Positions 9,253 through 19,278 of a stretch of 64,000 nucleotides of DNA are shown here, one piece after another. Source of the DNA: Barthelona sp. PCE (taxonomy: Eukaryota; Metamonada: BaSk clade). Each line of letters opens with the position of its first letter. Position 1 is the stretch's first letter. Below the pieces are notes generated by a model that worked only from the letters and a program-made list of their open reading frames with translations, was not told the DNA's origin and did no database searches. The stretch covers positions 248,001-312,000 of the forward strand of contig JAUFOR010000004.1 of assembly GCA_040285745.1 (NCBI GenBank), in the 5' to 3' direction. Both the position numbers and the translations under genes were made by a program.

Positions 9253-9760
9253 TACTACAAAATGTGTAAAAACAAAAAAATTGTTCCTTTTTTACATCAG
9301 TAAGATGTTGCTTGTTTATGGCACATAACCTACCGTTAGACAGTGAATAAATGAGATTGTAGCTAAATTGTTAAGATACTAGTTGATAACAAACTTTCGT
9401 TTTAACTGCTAGTATTCAACTATTGGATCGGGGCAGTGGAATTGTATAGATGGTGAATACCCATTTTGAGATATCCACTACTTCAATGAAGGCTTGTAAC
9501 TAATAATTAAGGGCCTTTTTAGTTTACAAGGAAAATAGACTTTTCTCCACTGTTTCGCATCAAAATTGATGTAAAACTGTGCACTAGAGGTGAGAAATAC
9601 AAAATTCAAATGCAATAAAGGAGACCAACATTCTCTCGACAACAAAGCGTTTTTCTAGTGTTGCGCAGCTGTATTCAACTGCATTGTGAAATATGGCACC
9701 CCATGGCATGCAACAGATACAGTTATAACCTATATTACATAATCTTACCTTTTTGCTACT
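9253..9760. other. 508-bp intergenic region upstream of Hsp90
   Basis: This AT-rich spacer holds the 3' flank of the SAS-6 gene and the upstream region of Hsp90. I see no convincing open frame, tRNA or clear array of heat-shock elements (GAAnnTTCnnGAA). The last bases, 'cttacctttttgctact', lead directly into the Hsp90 ATG. Confidence 0.5.
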
Positions 9761-11869
9761 ATGTCTGAACCTACTAGCTACACATTTGACTCCGAGATTA
9801 GCTCTCTGTTGAGTCTTATCATCAACTCCATCTACCGTGACAGCTCTGTCTTTGTTCGTGAGCTTATCAGCAACTGTTCTGATGCTCTTGACAAGGCTAA
9901 CCACCAAGCACTCAAGGACGTCGATTACCTCGGCGAGGAGGGTCTCAAGATCGAGATCACCCCTGTTCCTGAGAAGATGCAGTTGGTCATTTCTGATACT
10001 GGTATTGGTATGACTCGTCAAGATTTGATTGATAACCTCGGTTGTATTGCTCACTCTGGAACCCGTTCCTTCCTTCACTCCATTGAGCAAACCGATAACA
10101 CTGATGCTCTCTCCACTCTTATTGGTCAGTTCGGTGTTGGTTTCTACTCTTCTTTCTTGGTTGCTCACACTGTTACCGTCTTCTCCAAGTCCAACGATGA
10201 GGATGTTGTCCACAAGTGGGAGTCCAGCGCTGGTGATTCTTTCTCCATTGAAGTCGTTGACATGCCCGAGCTTAAGCGCGGTACTCGTATCGTCCTTCAC
10301 CTTAAGGATGAGCACAAGGAATTCCTCGAGGAGGAGGAGATTGTTAAGCTCATTGAGAAGCACTCCCAATTCATTAACCACCCAATTTACTTGTACAAGA
10401 AGAAGGAGCGCGAGGTCCCTGTCGTTGAAGAGGCCAAGGTTGAGGAGACTGAGGAGTCTGAGGAGCCTAAGGTCGAAGTTGTCGGCGAAGAAGAAGAAGA
10501 GGAGAAGAAGACTGTTACTGAGGAATTCTTTGAGTTTGATCGCCTCAACACTCAACCCGCTCTTTGGACCATCCCTAAGGGTGATATCACCGATGAGCAG
10601 TACATTGAGTTCTACAAGAGTATTGCTGGAAACGATTACGAGGAACCCCTTGCCTGGGAGCACTTCTCCATTGAGTCTGCCGATGTTCAGTTCAAGGGTC
10701 TCATCTACATTCCCAAGCGTGCCCCTATGAGCATGTTCGATCGCAACAAGAAGCTTTCCAACATCCGTCTTTACCTCCGTCGCGTCTTCATTACCGATGA
10801 TGCCTCTGAGTACTGCCCCGAATGGCTCTCATTTGTCCGTGGTGTCATTGATGCTGAGGATCTCCCCCTTAACGTCTCTCGTGAGACTCTTCAGAAGAAC
10901 GTTGTTACCCGCGTTATTCGCAAGAACATTATTCGTAAGACCGTTGCTCTGTTCAAGAAGGTCATGAACGATGAGGAGAAGGCCAAGGACTTCTATGATA
11001 ACTTCGGCACCTACATCAAGCTCGGTATCAACGATGACGAGAAGTCCCGTAAGAAGCTTGCTGAGTTCCTCCGTTATCACTCCACCAAGTCCGGTGATGA
11101 GCGTGTCTCCCTTGCTGAGTACGTTGACGGTATGAAGGAGAACCAAGAGCAGATCTACTTTATTGCAGGTGAGAACAAGGAAGTCTTGATGAAGTCCCCC
11201 TTCGTCGAGCGTCTTGTCTCCAAGGGTTATGAGGTCCTTCTCATGACTGAGCCCATTGATGAGTATGCTGTTCAGCAACTCACTGAGTACAAGGAGAAGA
11301 AGTTCGCCAACATCTCTAAGGATAACGTTGAGCTCTCCCTTGATGACGAGGAGCAAGAGTCCCTTAAGACCCTTGAGGAGGAGTATTCCACCTTCTGCGA
11401 GAAGATCAAGGCTATCCTTGGCGACAAGAAGATCACCAAGGCCAAGATTTCCTTCCAACTTGAGGAGTCTCCTTGCGCTCTTGTTGCTGAAGAGTTTGGT
11501 TGGTCCGCTAACATGTCTCGTGTTATGAAGAACCAGGCCCTCGGTCAACAGAACAACGTCTTCGGTATGATGGGTGAACGTCGTGTTATGCTCATCAACC
11601 CCCAGAACAAGACCATCAAGTCTCTCAAGCAGACTTTCGACGCCGACTCTGAGTCCGCTCACGTTCGTAACATTGTTGAGATCTTGTTCAACACCGCTAT
11701 GATCACCTCTGGTTACGATATTGAGGATCCTCAGGATTTCTCCAAGCGTCTTTATAAGATCCTTAACTTTGTCGTCTCTGATGATATTGAAGAGGAGGAT
11801 GAGGAGATTCCCGTCCTTGAGGAGCCCGGTGTCGAGCCCGTTGATGACTCTATGGAGGAGGTTGACTAA
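9761..11869 (+). CDS. HSP90: Cytosolic heat shock protein Hsp90
   Basis: Hsp90 is the cytosolic ATP-dependent chaperone. All parts are present in 702 residues: N-terminal ATPase with 'FVRELISNCSDALDK' (catalytic Glu, ATP-binding Asn) and 'DTGIGM', a Glu/Lys-rich linker of about 40 residues near 215-255, the middle domain with the catalytic-Arg motif 'NVSRETLQKN', the dimerisation domain, and the cytosolic hallmark 'MEEVD' at the C-terminus for TPR co-chaperones. 'SNCSDALDK' replaces the usual 'SNSSDALDK'. Codon choice is strongly biased (Lys AAG, Leu CTT/CTC, Val GTC/GTT), as expected for high expression. That bias creates long antisense open frames, which I treat as artefacts. TAAA overlaps the stop. 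Confidence 0.99.
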   Translation: MSEPTSYTFDSEISSLLSLIINSIYRDSSVFVRELISNCSDALDKANHQALKDVDYLGEEGLKIEITPVPEKMQLVISDTGIGMTRQDLIDNLGCIAHSGTRSFLHSIEQTDNTDALSTLIGQFGVGFYSSFLVAHTVTVFSKSNDEDVVHKWESSAGDSFSIEVVDMPELKRGTRIVLHLKDEHKEFLEEEEIVKLIEKHSQFINHPIYLYKKKEREVPVVEEAKVEETEESEEPKVEVVGEEEEEEKKTVTEEFFEFDRLNTQPALWTIPKGDITDEQYIEFYKSIAGNDYEEPLAWEHFSIESADVQFKGLIYIPKRAPMSMFDRNKKLSNIRLYLRRVFITDDASEYCPEWLSFVRGVIDAEDLPLNVSRETLQKNVVTRVIRKNIIRKTVALFKKVMNDEEKAKDFYDNFGTYIKLGINDDEKSRKKLAEFLRYHSTKSGDERVSLAEYVDGMKENQEQIYFIAGENKEVLMKSPFVERLVSKGYEVLLMTEPIDEYAVQQLTEYKEKKFANISKDNVELSLDDEEQESLKTLEEEYSTFCEKIKAILGDKKITKAKISFQLEESPCALVAEEFGWSANMSRVMKNQALGQQNNVFGMMGERRVMLINPQNKTIKSLKQTFDADSESAHVRNIVEILFNTAMITSGYDIEDPQDFSKRLYKILNFVVSDDIEEEDEEIPVLEEPGVEPVDDSMEEVD

Positions 11870-11899
11870 ATTCTATAATAGTAAACTGTTTACTATACG

Positions 11900-14800
11900 C
11901 TACTGCTTGTTAAATACTCTGTAAGGAATACGGTGAGATCGCAGAAACTGCCATTGTTCTGTCAACATTGTCTGTGCTGTGCTATTATTGCGTATCCTGT
12001 TCATATGACCATACAGACCTTTCACACCGCTTGGTAGGACAAGAACCGTATGATTCCACTCAATTACAGCCGTTGAGAACAACTGCGATCGAAGCGCCAT
12101 GTCAGCGTACGTAAACACCAATACAGGATTATCTATTGTGCTCAGGATGTCCGACACACATGATATAGACAGTGTATCCGGGATACACACTGTTCCCCGA
12201 CTGGTGTATCTATGTTCTTTATGTTGCATATCAAATCCAGATGCAGCTAACTTCGGTCGCTTAACGTCGAGTCCACCACCGACTTTGAATTGCAGACCAC
12301 TCATGGTCTGCTTTTTATATTTGGGATGCTCTGTCGTGAACACGACCCATGTAGCACAGTCTTCGGCAACTTCGTTCGAAACAAGACGCACTGAGGATCG
12401 CTTCTTTGCAATGGGAGCTGCACAGTTGCATATTTTATCTGCATAAGCCGAACTAATCGGTATCCACATTGATGGACCGCAATCGCCGTCTTCTGTCAAG
12501 ACACTCTTTATATGTGTGAGTCTTTCGTAGTAGGCTTCGAAACGCGGCATATCTGCCAATGTGAAGTAAGGAGCTCCAAAGAGCATATCGCGTAGCACAT
12601 CCAGCCAGGAATCAGTAACGGGAAAAACACCTCCAATACAAACGCACGCGCACAGATAGGAGACTCCATTTAGGTTTGTCAGTGTCCGGGTGCTCTGATC
12701 TTTGAAAGCAGAGTCAAAAGCAATATCTGACATCGTTTTCCTCAGGAGACGCAGCGAATTTCCTCCACGCACACCGCCTCTGTTGAACTTCATGCCTTCG
12801 TATGCAAATAACGGTGTGATAAGCAACCCTGCCGTTGAAACGGTGAGCATACACGATGTAAAGCACACGTAAGTGGTGAGCTCTGTCCTCGAGAATGCAT
12901 TCACAGCATCTTTGAAGTACGTGTTGTGCGAGTTGGCAAGCTTAGATATCTTCTGCAAAGAAATACGCCTACTGTCTGTCGGGATACCGTTTATCGTGCT
13001 CTTGTTCTTGTGCGATGATGCCCCGTCACTGCATTTAGCCCTCATATTTGCTAGAACAAGATTGAGACGACCCAACAGCTCGCTGCTCGCTTCATGTCTC
13101 TTCCCCACAAAGTTGTATCGGATGAGGGTGAGGAATCGTACGATTTCAACGCCAATATCCACATCGGGGAGCTCCAGGGAGGTATGCTTGTTTATCTCGG
13201 GTATCACAGTGACACTCCGTATCGTGTCAATCGTTCTAACATGGTAATTCTCAACAGCATGGCTTTGTGCTCTCCGCCTATCCTTCTGTGAGTTTCGGTG
13301 CGGTGAGTGGTATGATGAGTGGAAAGCGTACTGCAAACAATTTGCGTTTGAGGCAAATACCTGCAGAGTTGTGAATTCATTGGTTGTCAAAATGCAGAGG
13401 CCCAAAAGAAGTATGGAGTGTAGCAGAGTTAGAGTTTCAATGATCATATTAACTGATACTGAAGACACGTGACTCAAAAAAACAATAGACTCGTCAACAA
13501 ACAGGAACTGACATAGCAAATCCCTTAATACCTCAAAGTCACGTAGAACATCACGTATTTGATCATCTGTCTGTGAAAATTGAATTCCAAAGAGGCGCAG
13601 CATCAGTAAAACGAGTCCACACTTGAGATACAATAATACATCGCTACAGTTAGCAAACACATAGAATGCTTGCTCAACTTCAGCGATCAACAATGTTAAA
13701 TCAAAGGTTTGCATCGCAGGAAACTCGTGAGAGGTCTGGAGTACAACGTACGGCTCGAAAAAGCAATGGCAAAATGCCTCTGCTTGAACTAGGGTACACA
13801 TATGGCGCATATTATCGTTCTCTACGCTTACTCTCGATGCAGTGAACTCAAGTACATGTGCAAAAAGTATTTCTCGGGTATTCAATGGTGTTTCAGCAAT
13901 TAAATAAAAGAGGGAACGGCGTATTGCCTCCAAGACATTGAAATCAAGTGAATAATTACTTAAAGAACAAATAAATGTGAAAGGATCCTGAATAGCAGCT
14001 TGTAGCGCTGTATTTTTTTTCACAAATGGTTCAATCTTCTTCTTATGCCGCCTGAAGGTGCGTGGACTACCAGCAGGGATAAGTTGCGGTACCACTTGCG
14101 GAACAGGCTGCATCCCCATTGTGAGCAGGAGTTCATTATTGATATAATGTGATGCTAATGTCATGGGCTTGTTTTCAGCGATGAAATATCCAGAAAGTCC
14201 TATCTGACCAAGTGAAAGTGCTGCATGTCCGAAAACCCCCCTAATAACTTGAAGTGATGTATCCAAAGCGGCAAGATTAACTTCAAATAATGTTTTTAAC
14301 AATGTAGCGTCACCGAAAACAATACAGGCATCAGAAACTCCATGTACAAGAGGCATTACATTCTGAAGAGACTGCTCGAACGCAAGAGTTTGTGAAAAAA
14401 ATTTGAGCGACAGTGCTGGCTTCCCGACATCTAAGGCAAGTAACGCTGCCCGCTCACCAGCATGTCTTGATTTGAATGATCGAATTAATGCAATGTTGAA
14501 TGCGGTATCAAGCGCTTGAAGTGCAAAGTGCTGGAATTTATCTGCAATTAACAAACTTACACGTACAATCGCTTCGAGCACAAGTAGCTCAAGACTAGAG
14601 TTATGCTTTGTGTCATCAAGAATAGAGAGAGCATATGTTCCCAAGAGGAATGCCTGCTTGTCATTGCTTGACTCAATCTCGCCGCTGGATACACTGACAT
14701 GTGCTAGGACTGCTGTTGCGCAAACCATGGACAGGTCTGACACTCTCAGGAAGGTATCCTGTCGCGCAGTTTTGAGCACCTCGACGCACAATGAAGGGGC

Positions 14801-16648
14801 TTCTCGGAGGAATTCAAAAGATTGTAGTCTTTCAAAGATACTCTTCACTTTTTCGATATCAACCGAAACAGGAGCGAAAGTAAGAGGAGAAAGCTGACAG
14901 AACACGAGCGTTGCAAAAGCAATGACAAGCAGCGACCCTTGGATGTCAACATTGTCCGGAATCGGCTTCCCTGACTGTGCATACATCCTCAACGTGTCCA
15001 GTCTGTTGAACCCGAGCTGGTGTTGCAGGCACATTTCCAAATTGCCAATCCACACCTTCAGCTCATCGTTGTCCATGTGTTCTACACACAACGCATGCAG
15101 TAGAAAAGCAGTGAATGGTGCCCATAGTAGCGATGCATGCTGAGTAAGGCGATCTGCCATCCTCGATATCATCCTGGCGCAGTCAACGAACAGGCAGACG
15201 TTTGGCAGCACCTTTATGGTGACATCATGTCTGAAAGATTCCTTCGGTCCAACTAGGTGAAGCACCCGTCGCGCGATGTTAAGCGTTGTTCCGACCATAA
15301 CTCGGGTGTGTTCCTCGTCCAACATCGTAGAGTTGACCTTTTCAACACCACTAACGTATTCATGGAAAGCGTCTATCAATTTATCAGCGTGTCCTGCTCT
15401 GTGATGCAAACGCGTCCTGGTATCAAGATCGTGACACCAAAACATGCCTCCTTCCTCGGAGAACGACCACGCCATATGGTCCAGTGAGCCAGGCGCGTGA
15501 TCTCTTCCACCGAAAGAAAGAGAGTGTAAAAGCTCAGCCGGGTTGGGCGAACTAAAACTGAAAGCGTAGTGGAAGTAAGAAAACGTCGAAGGAAGCGCTG
15601 GAAGTGTGATTGTGGGCACAAGGATGCTTGCTGGTACCTGTTTCAGGGGAGGTATGGACGAGACAAGCTTCACAGGCTCTGTCACAGGTTGCTCAAGAAT
15701 ATCAATTCCTTCCAAAGCTGTCAAGAAATCTCCCATGTCGAACACAGGCTCTGTGACTCTCAGCATCTGAAATTCTTCATCGAAATCTGGCATCAGATCA
15801 ACTCTATTCATTTCCTCTTGGTATTTCTTCTGCAAGAGGATAACATCCACAGACAGGTCCTGATTGCTTGTTTTGGCAGCAATGCCATCTATGAATTCAA
15901 TACCCAAGGCAACTGATAGATCACACAACGTAACAATTGCAAAGAATAAAAGATCACCACGGGAAAAGCGCACATTGAAGAAAAGGGGTGTTTCTGTGCA
16001 CTCAAATGACAAAGCCTCCAGAGCATAACCCGCTCGCTCACCAAGTTTAACTGAGAAGAAACAGAGGAAGAGGTTTAAAAAAAACAGAGCTTTTGACTCG
16101 TCTGAATTGGATAATACTGTAAATGCCTGCTCAATTAGATCCAGGTCTGTGAAAAAAAGCTGGATACTGTGGCGCTGCATCATATAACAACAGTATATTA
16201 CTGTTAGAACATAATCAATCGGATCTGCAAAATTTTTCTGTGTGAATATCTCAATTGCAAGCGTGGAAAGCTCACTCAATTCCTCCGAATCATGGGATAA
16301 GCTTACCTCACTCATGCAGCGTGAGAATAAGGCATGATGAGAACACTGTTCACAAATTACAATATGTGCTGAGAGAGAAAAAGCATTTCTGCTGGTCAGG
16401 AGCCCCCAATTTTCAATTTCTTCAACAATATTTGGATAATCGTCCAATGCACAACGTATTTTGGACTGTATTGAAATGCTTGAAAATGGATCAGAGAAAA
16501 GACCCCCGCCGCTAGGTGACGGCATGTTTACCGCACTTGGTTGCTGAAAAGACCCAAAATCAAAGTCAAAATCGTCATCCCAACATTCAATACCATCATT
16601 ATCGTTATTTTGGGCAATACCAATCATCCCATCGTCGTATAACGACAT
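11900..16648 (-). CDS. Large orphan protein of 1582 residues
   Basis: I cannot assign this protein to a family. Residues 22-40 are an acidic-aromatic cluster ('WDDDFDFDFGSF') like the short motifs by which adaptor-associated trafficking proteins bind partners. Residues about 50-1200 look mostly helical with many Leu, Ala, His and Cys, consistent with a repeat solenoid. Residues about 1330-1582 are more mixed and contain 'GVRGGNSLRLLRKTM' and 'VFTTEHPKYKKQTMSG', possibly a globular C-terminal domain. No transmembrane stretch is obvious. The gene is one continuous frame of 4.7 kb, ending 30 bp from the convergent Hsp90 stop and starting 84 bp from the end of the radial-spoke gene on the same strand. 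A membrane-traffic scaffold is an unproven idea. Confidence 0.7.
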   Translation of the reverse strand: MSLYDDGMIGIAQNNDNDGIECWDDDFDFDFGSFQQPSAVNMPSPSGGGLFSDPFSSISIQSKIRCALDDYPNIVEEIENWGLLTSRNAFSLSAHIVICEQCSHHALFSRCMSEVSLSHDSEELSELSTLAIEIFTQKNFADPIDYVLTVIYCCYMMQRHSIQLFFTDLDLIEQAFTVLSNSDESKALFFLNLFLCFFSVKLGERAGYALEALSFECTETPLFFNVRFSRGDLLFFAIVTLCDLSVALGIEFIDGIAAKTSNQDLSVDVILLQKKYQEEMNRVDLMPDFDEEFQMLRVTEPVFDMGDFLTALEGIDILEQPVTEPVKLVSSIPPLKQVPASILVPTITLPALPSTFSYFHYAFSFSSPNPAELLHSLSFGGRDHAPGSLDHMAWSFSEEGGMFWCHDLDTRTRLHHRAGHADKLIDAFHEYVSGVEKVNSTMLDEEHTRVMVGTTLNIARRVLHLVGPKESFRHDVTIKVLPNVCLFVDCARMISRMADRLTQHASLLWAPFTAFLLHALCVEHMDNDELKVWIGNLEMCLQHQLGFNRLDTLRMYAQSGKPIPDNVDIQGSLLVIAFATLVFCQLSPLTFAPVSVDIEKVKSIFERLQSFEFLREAPSLCVEVLKTARQDTFLRVSDLSMVCATAVLAHVSVSSGEIESSNDKQAFLLGTYALSILDDTKHNSSLELLVLEAIVRVSLLIADKFQHFALQALDTAFNIALIRSFKSRHAGERAALLALDVGKPALSLKFFSQTLAFEQSLQNVMPLVHGVSDACIVFGDATLLKTLFEVNLAALDTSLQVIRGVFGHAALSLGQIGLSGYFIAENKPMTLASHYINNELLLTMGMQPVPQVVPQLIPAGSPRTFRRHKKKIEPFVKKNTALQAAIQDPFTFICSLSNYSLDFNVLEAIRRSLFYLIAETPLNTREILFAHVLEFTASRVSVENDNMRHMCTLVQAEAFCHCFFEPYVVLQTSHEFPAMQTFDLTLLIAEVEQAFYVFANCSDVLLYLKCGLVLLMLRLFGIQFSQTDDQIRDVLRDFEVLRDLLCQFLFVDESIVFLSHVSSVSVNMIIETLTLLHSILLLGLCILTTNEFTTLQVFASNANCLQYAFHSSYHSPHRNSQKDRRRAQSHAVENYHVRTIDTIRSVTVIPEINKHTSLELPDVDIGVEIVRFLTLIRYNFVGKRHEASSELLGRLNLVLANMRAKCSDGASSHKNKSTINGIPTDSRRISLQKISKLANSHNTYFKDAVNAFSRTELTTYVCFTSCMLTVSTAGLLITPLFAYEGMKFNRGGVRGGNSLRLLRKTMSDIAFDSAFKDQSTRTLTNLNGVSYLCACVCIGGVFPVTDSWLDVLRDMLFGAPYFTLADMPRFEAYYERLTHIKSVLTEDGDCGPSMWIPISSAYADKICNCAAPIAKKRSSVRLVSNEVAEDCATWVVFTTEHPKYKKQTMSGLQFKVGGGLDVKRPKLAASGFDMQHKEHRYTSRGTVCIPDTLSISCVSDILSTIDNPVLVFTYADMALRSQLFSTAVIEWNHTVLVLPSGVKGLYGHMNRIRNNSTAQTMLTEQWQFLRSHRIPYRVFNKQ

Positions 16649-16732
16649 TTATCGTGTTATAGTACTCTCCTTGAGGTTTAAAATAAAAACATAAAGAGAA
16701 AAAGAACGTAATACAATTTACAACTAACTCAC

Positions 16733-18613
16733 TCAGTCTTCATCCTCTTCTTCTTCACCTTCGCTGCCTTCGCCAGCTTCTTCTTCTTCTTCCTCAGGTT
16801 CAGGAGCTAAAGGATAAGTTGGCAAACCCTGCTTCTTGCGAATATCATTCTCGTAATCAAGATCTGGATCCTCTTCTTCTTCGAACAAGGTGGGAACGTG
16901 GGTGTTCAGTTTAGCAAAATCAATATCCAAAGGTTTAACCTCTGGTGCATCAAAAGCTTTGAATAATACAGGGAGTCCATAACCACAGTAGAAGTTGAAG
17001 AAATAGCGCTCATAACTGACATAGACAGCACCATTCCACTTGACGTGCTCAAGACAAAGCGGAGAAGATGGCAATCTGTTTTGCAGAATTCTGGGACGCC
17101 AGAAAAACTCAGCCTTCTCGCTCTTGTCAAAGCACACCCTCTGCAACGGACCAATGTTGGCCTCCTTGGCAATGGTAGGCTGAGCAGGCTTATTCAGCTT
17201 GGGACCTTCCTCGTCCTCGTCATCCTCTTCATCATCCTCTTCATCTTCATCAGGACCGAACCAGTCGACTCTACCCTGCTCAAGGAGCTGGGGTGTACGA
17301 TGTACAGCCATACCTAAAAGTCTTCTCATCTCAGAGTGCATGTCAGTGGTCTCAATGCGAGAAACAATGACTCCATTGAAGTCTTCGTTCTCCTCCAAGT
17401 CTAAATCGACTTCAGTCACTGGATCCACATCAATCTTCATGGTCTTGGGGAGCATACGTGTGGCAGGGTCGTATACTTCATCCTCCTCATCCTCTTCATC
17501 TTCTTCGCTGCCAGGGTTGACATAAAAGTTATGAGGGCACAACGTCGTGGAGTGAGAGATACGAGCGATTTGAGCACGTAGATACTCTTTCTCAGTGAAA
17601 TTACCATAAAAAGTAGCAACGTTTGCCTCCAAGTTACCGGTGAAATACTGCCTGGTGATTCGCGCCATGCGGATCATCTCGGGACGACAGTGTGGAAGCT
17701 GGGTCCAACCCATCACACCTGGAAGACCCTTAGGCTTCTTAGCGTTAGCATAGGTGTAGACGTCGTCAAGAACAAAATAAATGTACTTGTTGACACCAGT
17801 GCCAAAGTCCTCCACAGGGATTGCAGGGTGCTCATACTTCATGGGAGCAGGGGGTTTAAACTCGCGGGCAATACGTTGCTCATCGGTTTCTTCCTCTTCA
17901 TCAACCTCTTCCTCTTCGGGTTCTTCCATGTCGTCCTCGGGTTCCTCATCTGCTTCAAGTTCAACCCAGTCATCACCGGGCATAGCTTCGGCAACGAGAT
18001 AGCTGCCAGTCTTGTTAATGATACGACCAAAGAGACGGACAGAAGAGACGGGGGCAAAGTTAGCCAAGTTCTGAAGGTTCTTGTATGCCATCTGCATCTG
18101 AATCTCGCCTAGACCGTGTCCAAACATAGAAAGATAGCGTTCTTCAACAATGAGGTTGGGAACGTGACCGTCGTTGGTTGCAACGTCCTCTTCTTCCTCT
18201 TCCTCCTCTTCTTCGGGCTCTTTTTCCTCTTCCTCTTCTTCAGGTTCTTCTTCCTCAGCATCTTCAACTTCTTCAGATGCTTTTTTCTTTCCAATAAAAC
18301 TGGCTTCCAGTTCAGTCAACTTCGCAGACTCCTCATTCTTGTGGGCAGCTACTTCATCATCAAAAGACTTTCGCTCAGCATCAAACTCTTCTTCTAACTT
18401 AACAATCTCCATTTCATCAGGAGAAGGTCCAGAATCTGTAGATGGCATGTACTTCCTCTTAATATCGTATGAAATAGATTCCAATGCGGCAAAAGGATCG
18501 TTTGGTTGCTGTGTCAAAATAGTTTGAAGGATTTCGACTAAATGGGTTGAAAGCGTTTGTCCACCGGGTCCCTGAGATCCCAGGACCTGTTCAAGCCTTT
18601 GTTCCAGAGACAT
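16733..18613 (-). CDS. Radial spoke head protein (RSP4/RSP6, RSPH4A family)
   Basis: This is a structural protein of the axonemal radial-spoke head, which passes signals from the central pair to dynein. The 626-residue protein has the family blocks 'FGRIINKTGSYLVAEA', 'NKYIYFVLDDVYTYANA', 'GWTQLPHCRPEMI', 'RQYFTGNLEANV' and the very typical 'YLRAQIARISHST' near 355. Several long Asp/Glu tracts (about 120-150, 225-250, 465-485 and the C-terminal tail) are more extensive than I expect for the family. Read on the other strand, these GAA/GAG repeats give poly-Ser shadow frames. Its presence is direct evidence for motile 9+2 type cilia. The start is 207 bp from the divergent RNA polymerase gene. 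Confidence 0.96.
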   Translation of the reverse strand: MSLEQRLEQVLGSQGPGGQTLSTHLVEILQTILTQQPNDPFAALESISYDIKRKYMPSTDSGPSPDEMEIVKLEEEFDAERKSFDDEVAAHKNEESAKLTELEASFIGKKKASEEVEDAEEEEPEEEEEEKEPEEEEEEEEEDVATNDGHVPNLIVEERYLSMFGHGLGEIQMQMAYKNLQNLANFAPVSSVRLFGRIINKTGSYLVAEAMPGDDWVELEADEEPEDDMEEPEEEEVDEEEETDEQRIAREFKPPAPMKYEHPAIPVEDFGTGVNKYIYFVLDDVYTYANAKKPKGLPGVMGWTQLPHCRPEMIRMARITRQYFTGNLEANVATFYGNFTEKEYLRAQIARISHSTTLCPHNFYVNPGSEEDEEDEEDEVYDPATRMLPKTMKIDVDPVTEVDLDLEENEDFNGVIVSRIETTDMHSEMRRLLGMAVHRTPQLLEQGRVDWFGPDEDEEDDEEDDEDEEGPKLNKPAQPTIAKEANIGPLQRVCFDKSEKAEFFWRPRILQNRLPSSPLCLEHVKWNGAVYVSYERYFFNFYCGYGLPVLFKAFDAPEVKPLDIDFAKLNTHVPTLFEEEEDPDLDYENDIRKKQGLPTYPLAPEPEEEEEEAGEGSEGEEEEDED

Positions 18614-18820
18614 ATGCTTTCTAGAGATAAACTATGAAAAAACAAATACATTCTGTTCTTTATCCCATCTCATGAATCGCTGTGAACTTTGTATATATCA
18701 TGTTCGCATCGTTCAACATGTATAAATCTTTGTAAATGGAAGTTGTATTGTTATCGATGTTGTATTCTTGCTTTGCGATTTTTTCTTTTTTTACCACTTT
18801 ACCAGGGTCTCATTGAGGAA

Positions 18821-19138
18821 ATGAACTCAAAACAGTTTTGTCCGCACTGCGGAACGTTGTTTTCTTTCCTAACTTCACACAAATTGCAATGTCCATTATG
18901 TATGCATACATCAAACGCTGAGGACTACAAGATAGTGTCCGAATCTCAGCTAAAGACATCAGATTCACTCATGATGATCGATACACATCAAAACGGGCCC
19001 ACTATCAGTGGTGAATGTCCTAAGTGTAATTATGATAAGTTATACTACACAGAAATGCAGCTGCGGTCAGCAGATGAGGGTTCTTCTCTGCGTTACACAT
19101 GTATGAGATGTTCACATTCTTGGTTAACACATAATTAG
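18821..19138 (+). CDS. RNA polymerase I subunit RPA12-like (TFIIS-type zinc ribbon)
   Basis: This short 105-residue protein has two zinc ribbons. The N-terminal one is 'FCPHCGTLF' plus 'CPLC' (residues 7-27). The C-terminal one is 'CPKC' plus 'CMRC', enclosing the TFIIS-type 'QLRSADEGSSLRYTC', which carries the acidic Asp-Glu pair that stimulates transcript cleavage. The Arg-Ser-Ala-Asp-Glu-Gly form and the C-terminal 'SW' are closest in my memory to RPA12 of polymerase I; RPC11 or RPB9 are alternatives. The frame stays open upstream to an ATG at 18689, but that extension looks non-coding, and the ATG at 18821 starts just before the first zinc ligands. Confidence 0.82.
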   Translation: MNSKQFCPHCGTLFSFLTSHKLQCPLCMHTSNAEDYKIVSESQLKTSDSLMMIDTHQNGPTISGECPKCNYDKLYYTEMQLRSADEGSSLRYTCMRCSHSWLTHN

Positions 19139-19148
19139 CACTTACACA

Positions 19149-19154
19149 AATAAA
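19149..19154 (+). terminator. Candidate poly(A) signal AATAAA
   Basis: AATAAA begins 11 bases after the stop codon of the RPA12-like gene, a plausible polyadenylation signal in this short 140-bp spacer. Confidence 0.4.
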
Positions 19155-19278
19155 CATTAACACGTTGTGGGTTTTAACCAAAAGACTATATCCCCTATTC
19201 GAGTGTTTTTTGCTTTTTCGGATACTTTGATGTTTTCCGATTTCATACCTTTCTGCGGTCCTTTGCATTTTTCAAATC

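Noticed and set aside
9584-11662. Long antisense frames (359 and 277 codons) within the Hsp90 gene
   Set aside because: They are Leu/Asn/Val-rich mirrors of Hsp90's strongly biased codons and have no domain features; Hsp90 on the other strand is certain.
16721-16740. 'CTAACTCACTCAG', similar to the intron acceptor, on the plus strand
   Set aside because: Both flanking genes are on the minus strand and no plus-strand exon follows; a chance match.
17199-18527. Poly-Ser and hydrophobic plus-strand frames opposite the radial-spoke gene
   Set aside because: They are the complement of GAA/GAG acidic tracts of a firmly identified gene.
18689-18820. 44-codon upstream extension of the RPA12-like protein
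   Set aside because: Cys/Leu-rich and unlike the family; zinc ribbon 1 begins six residues after the ATG at 18821.
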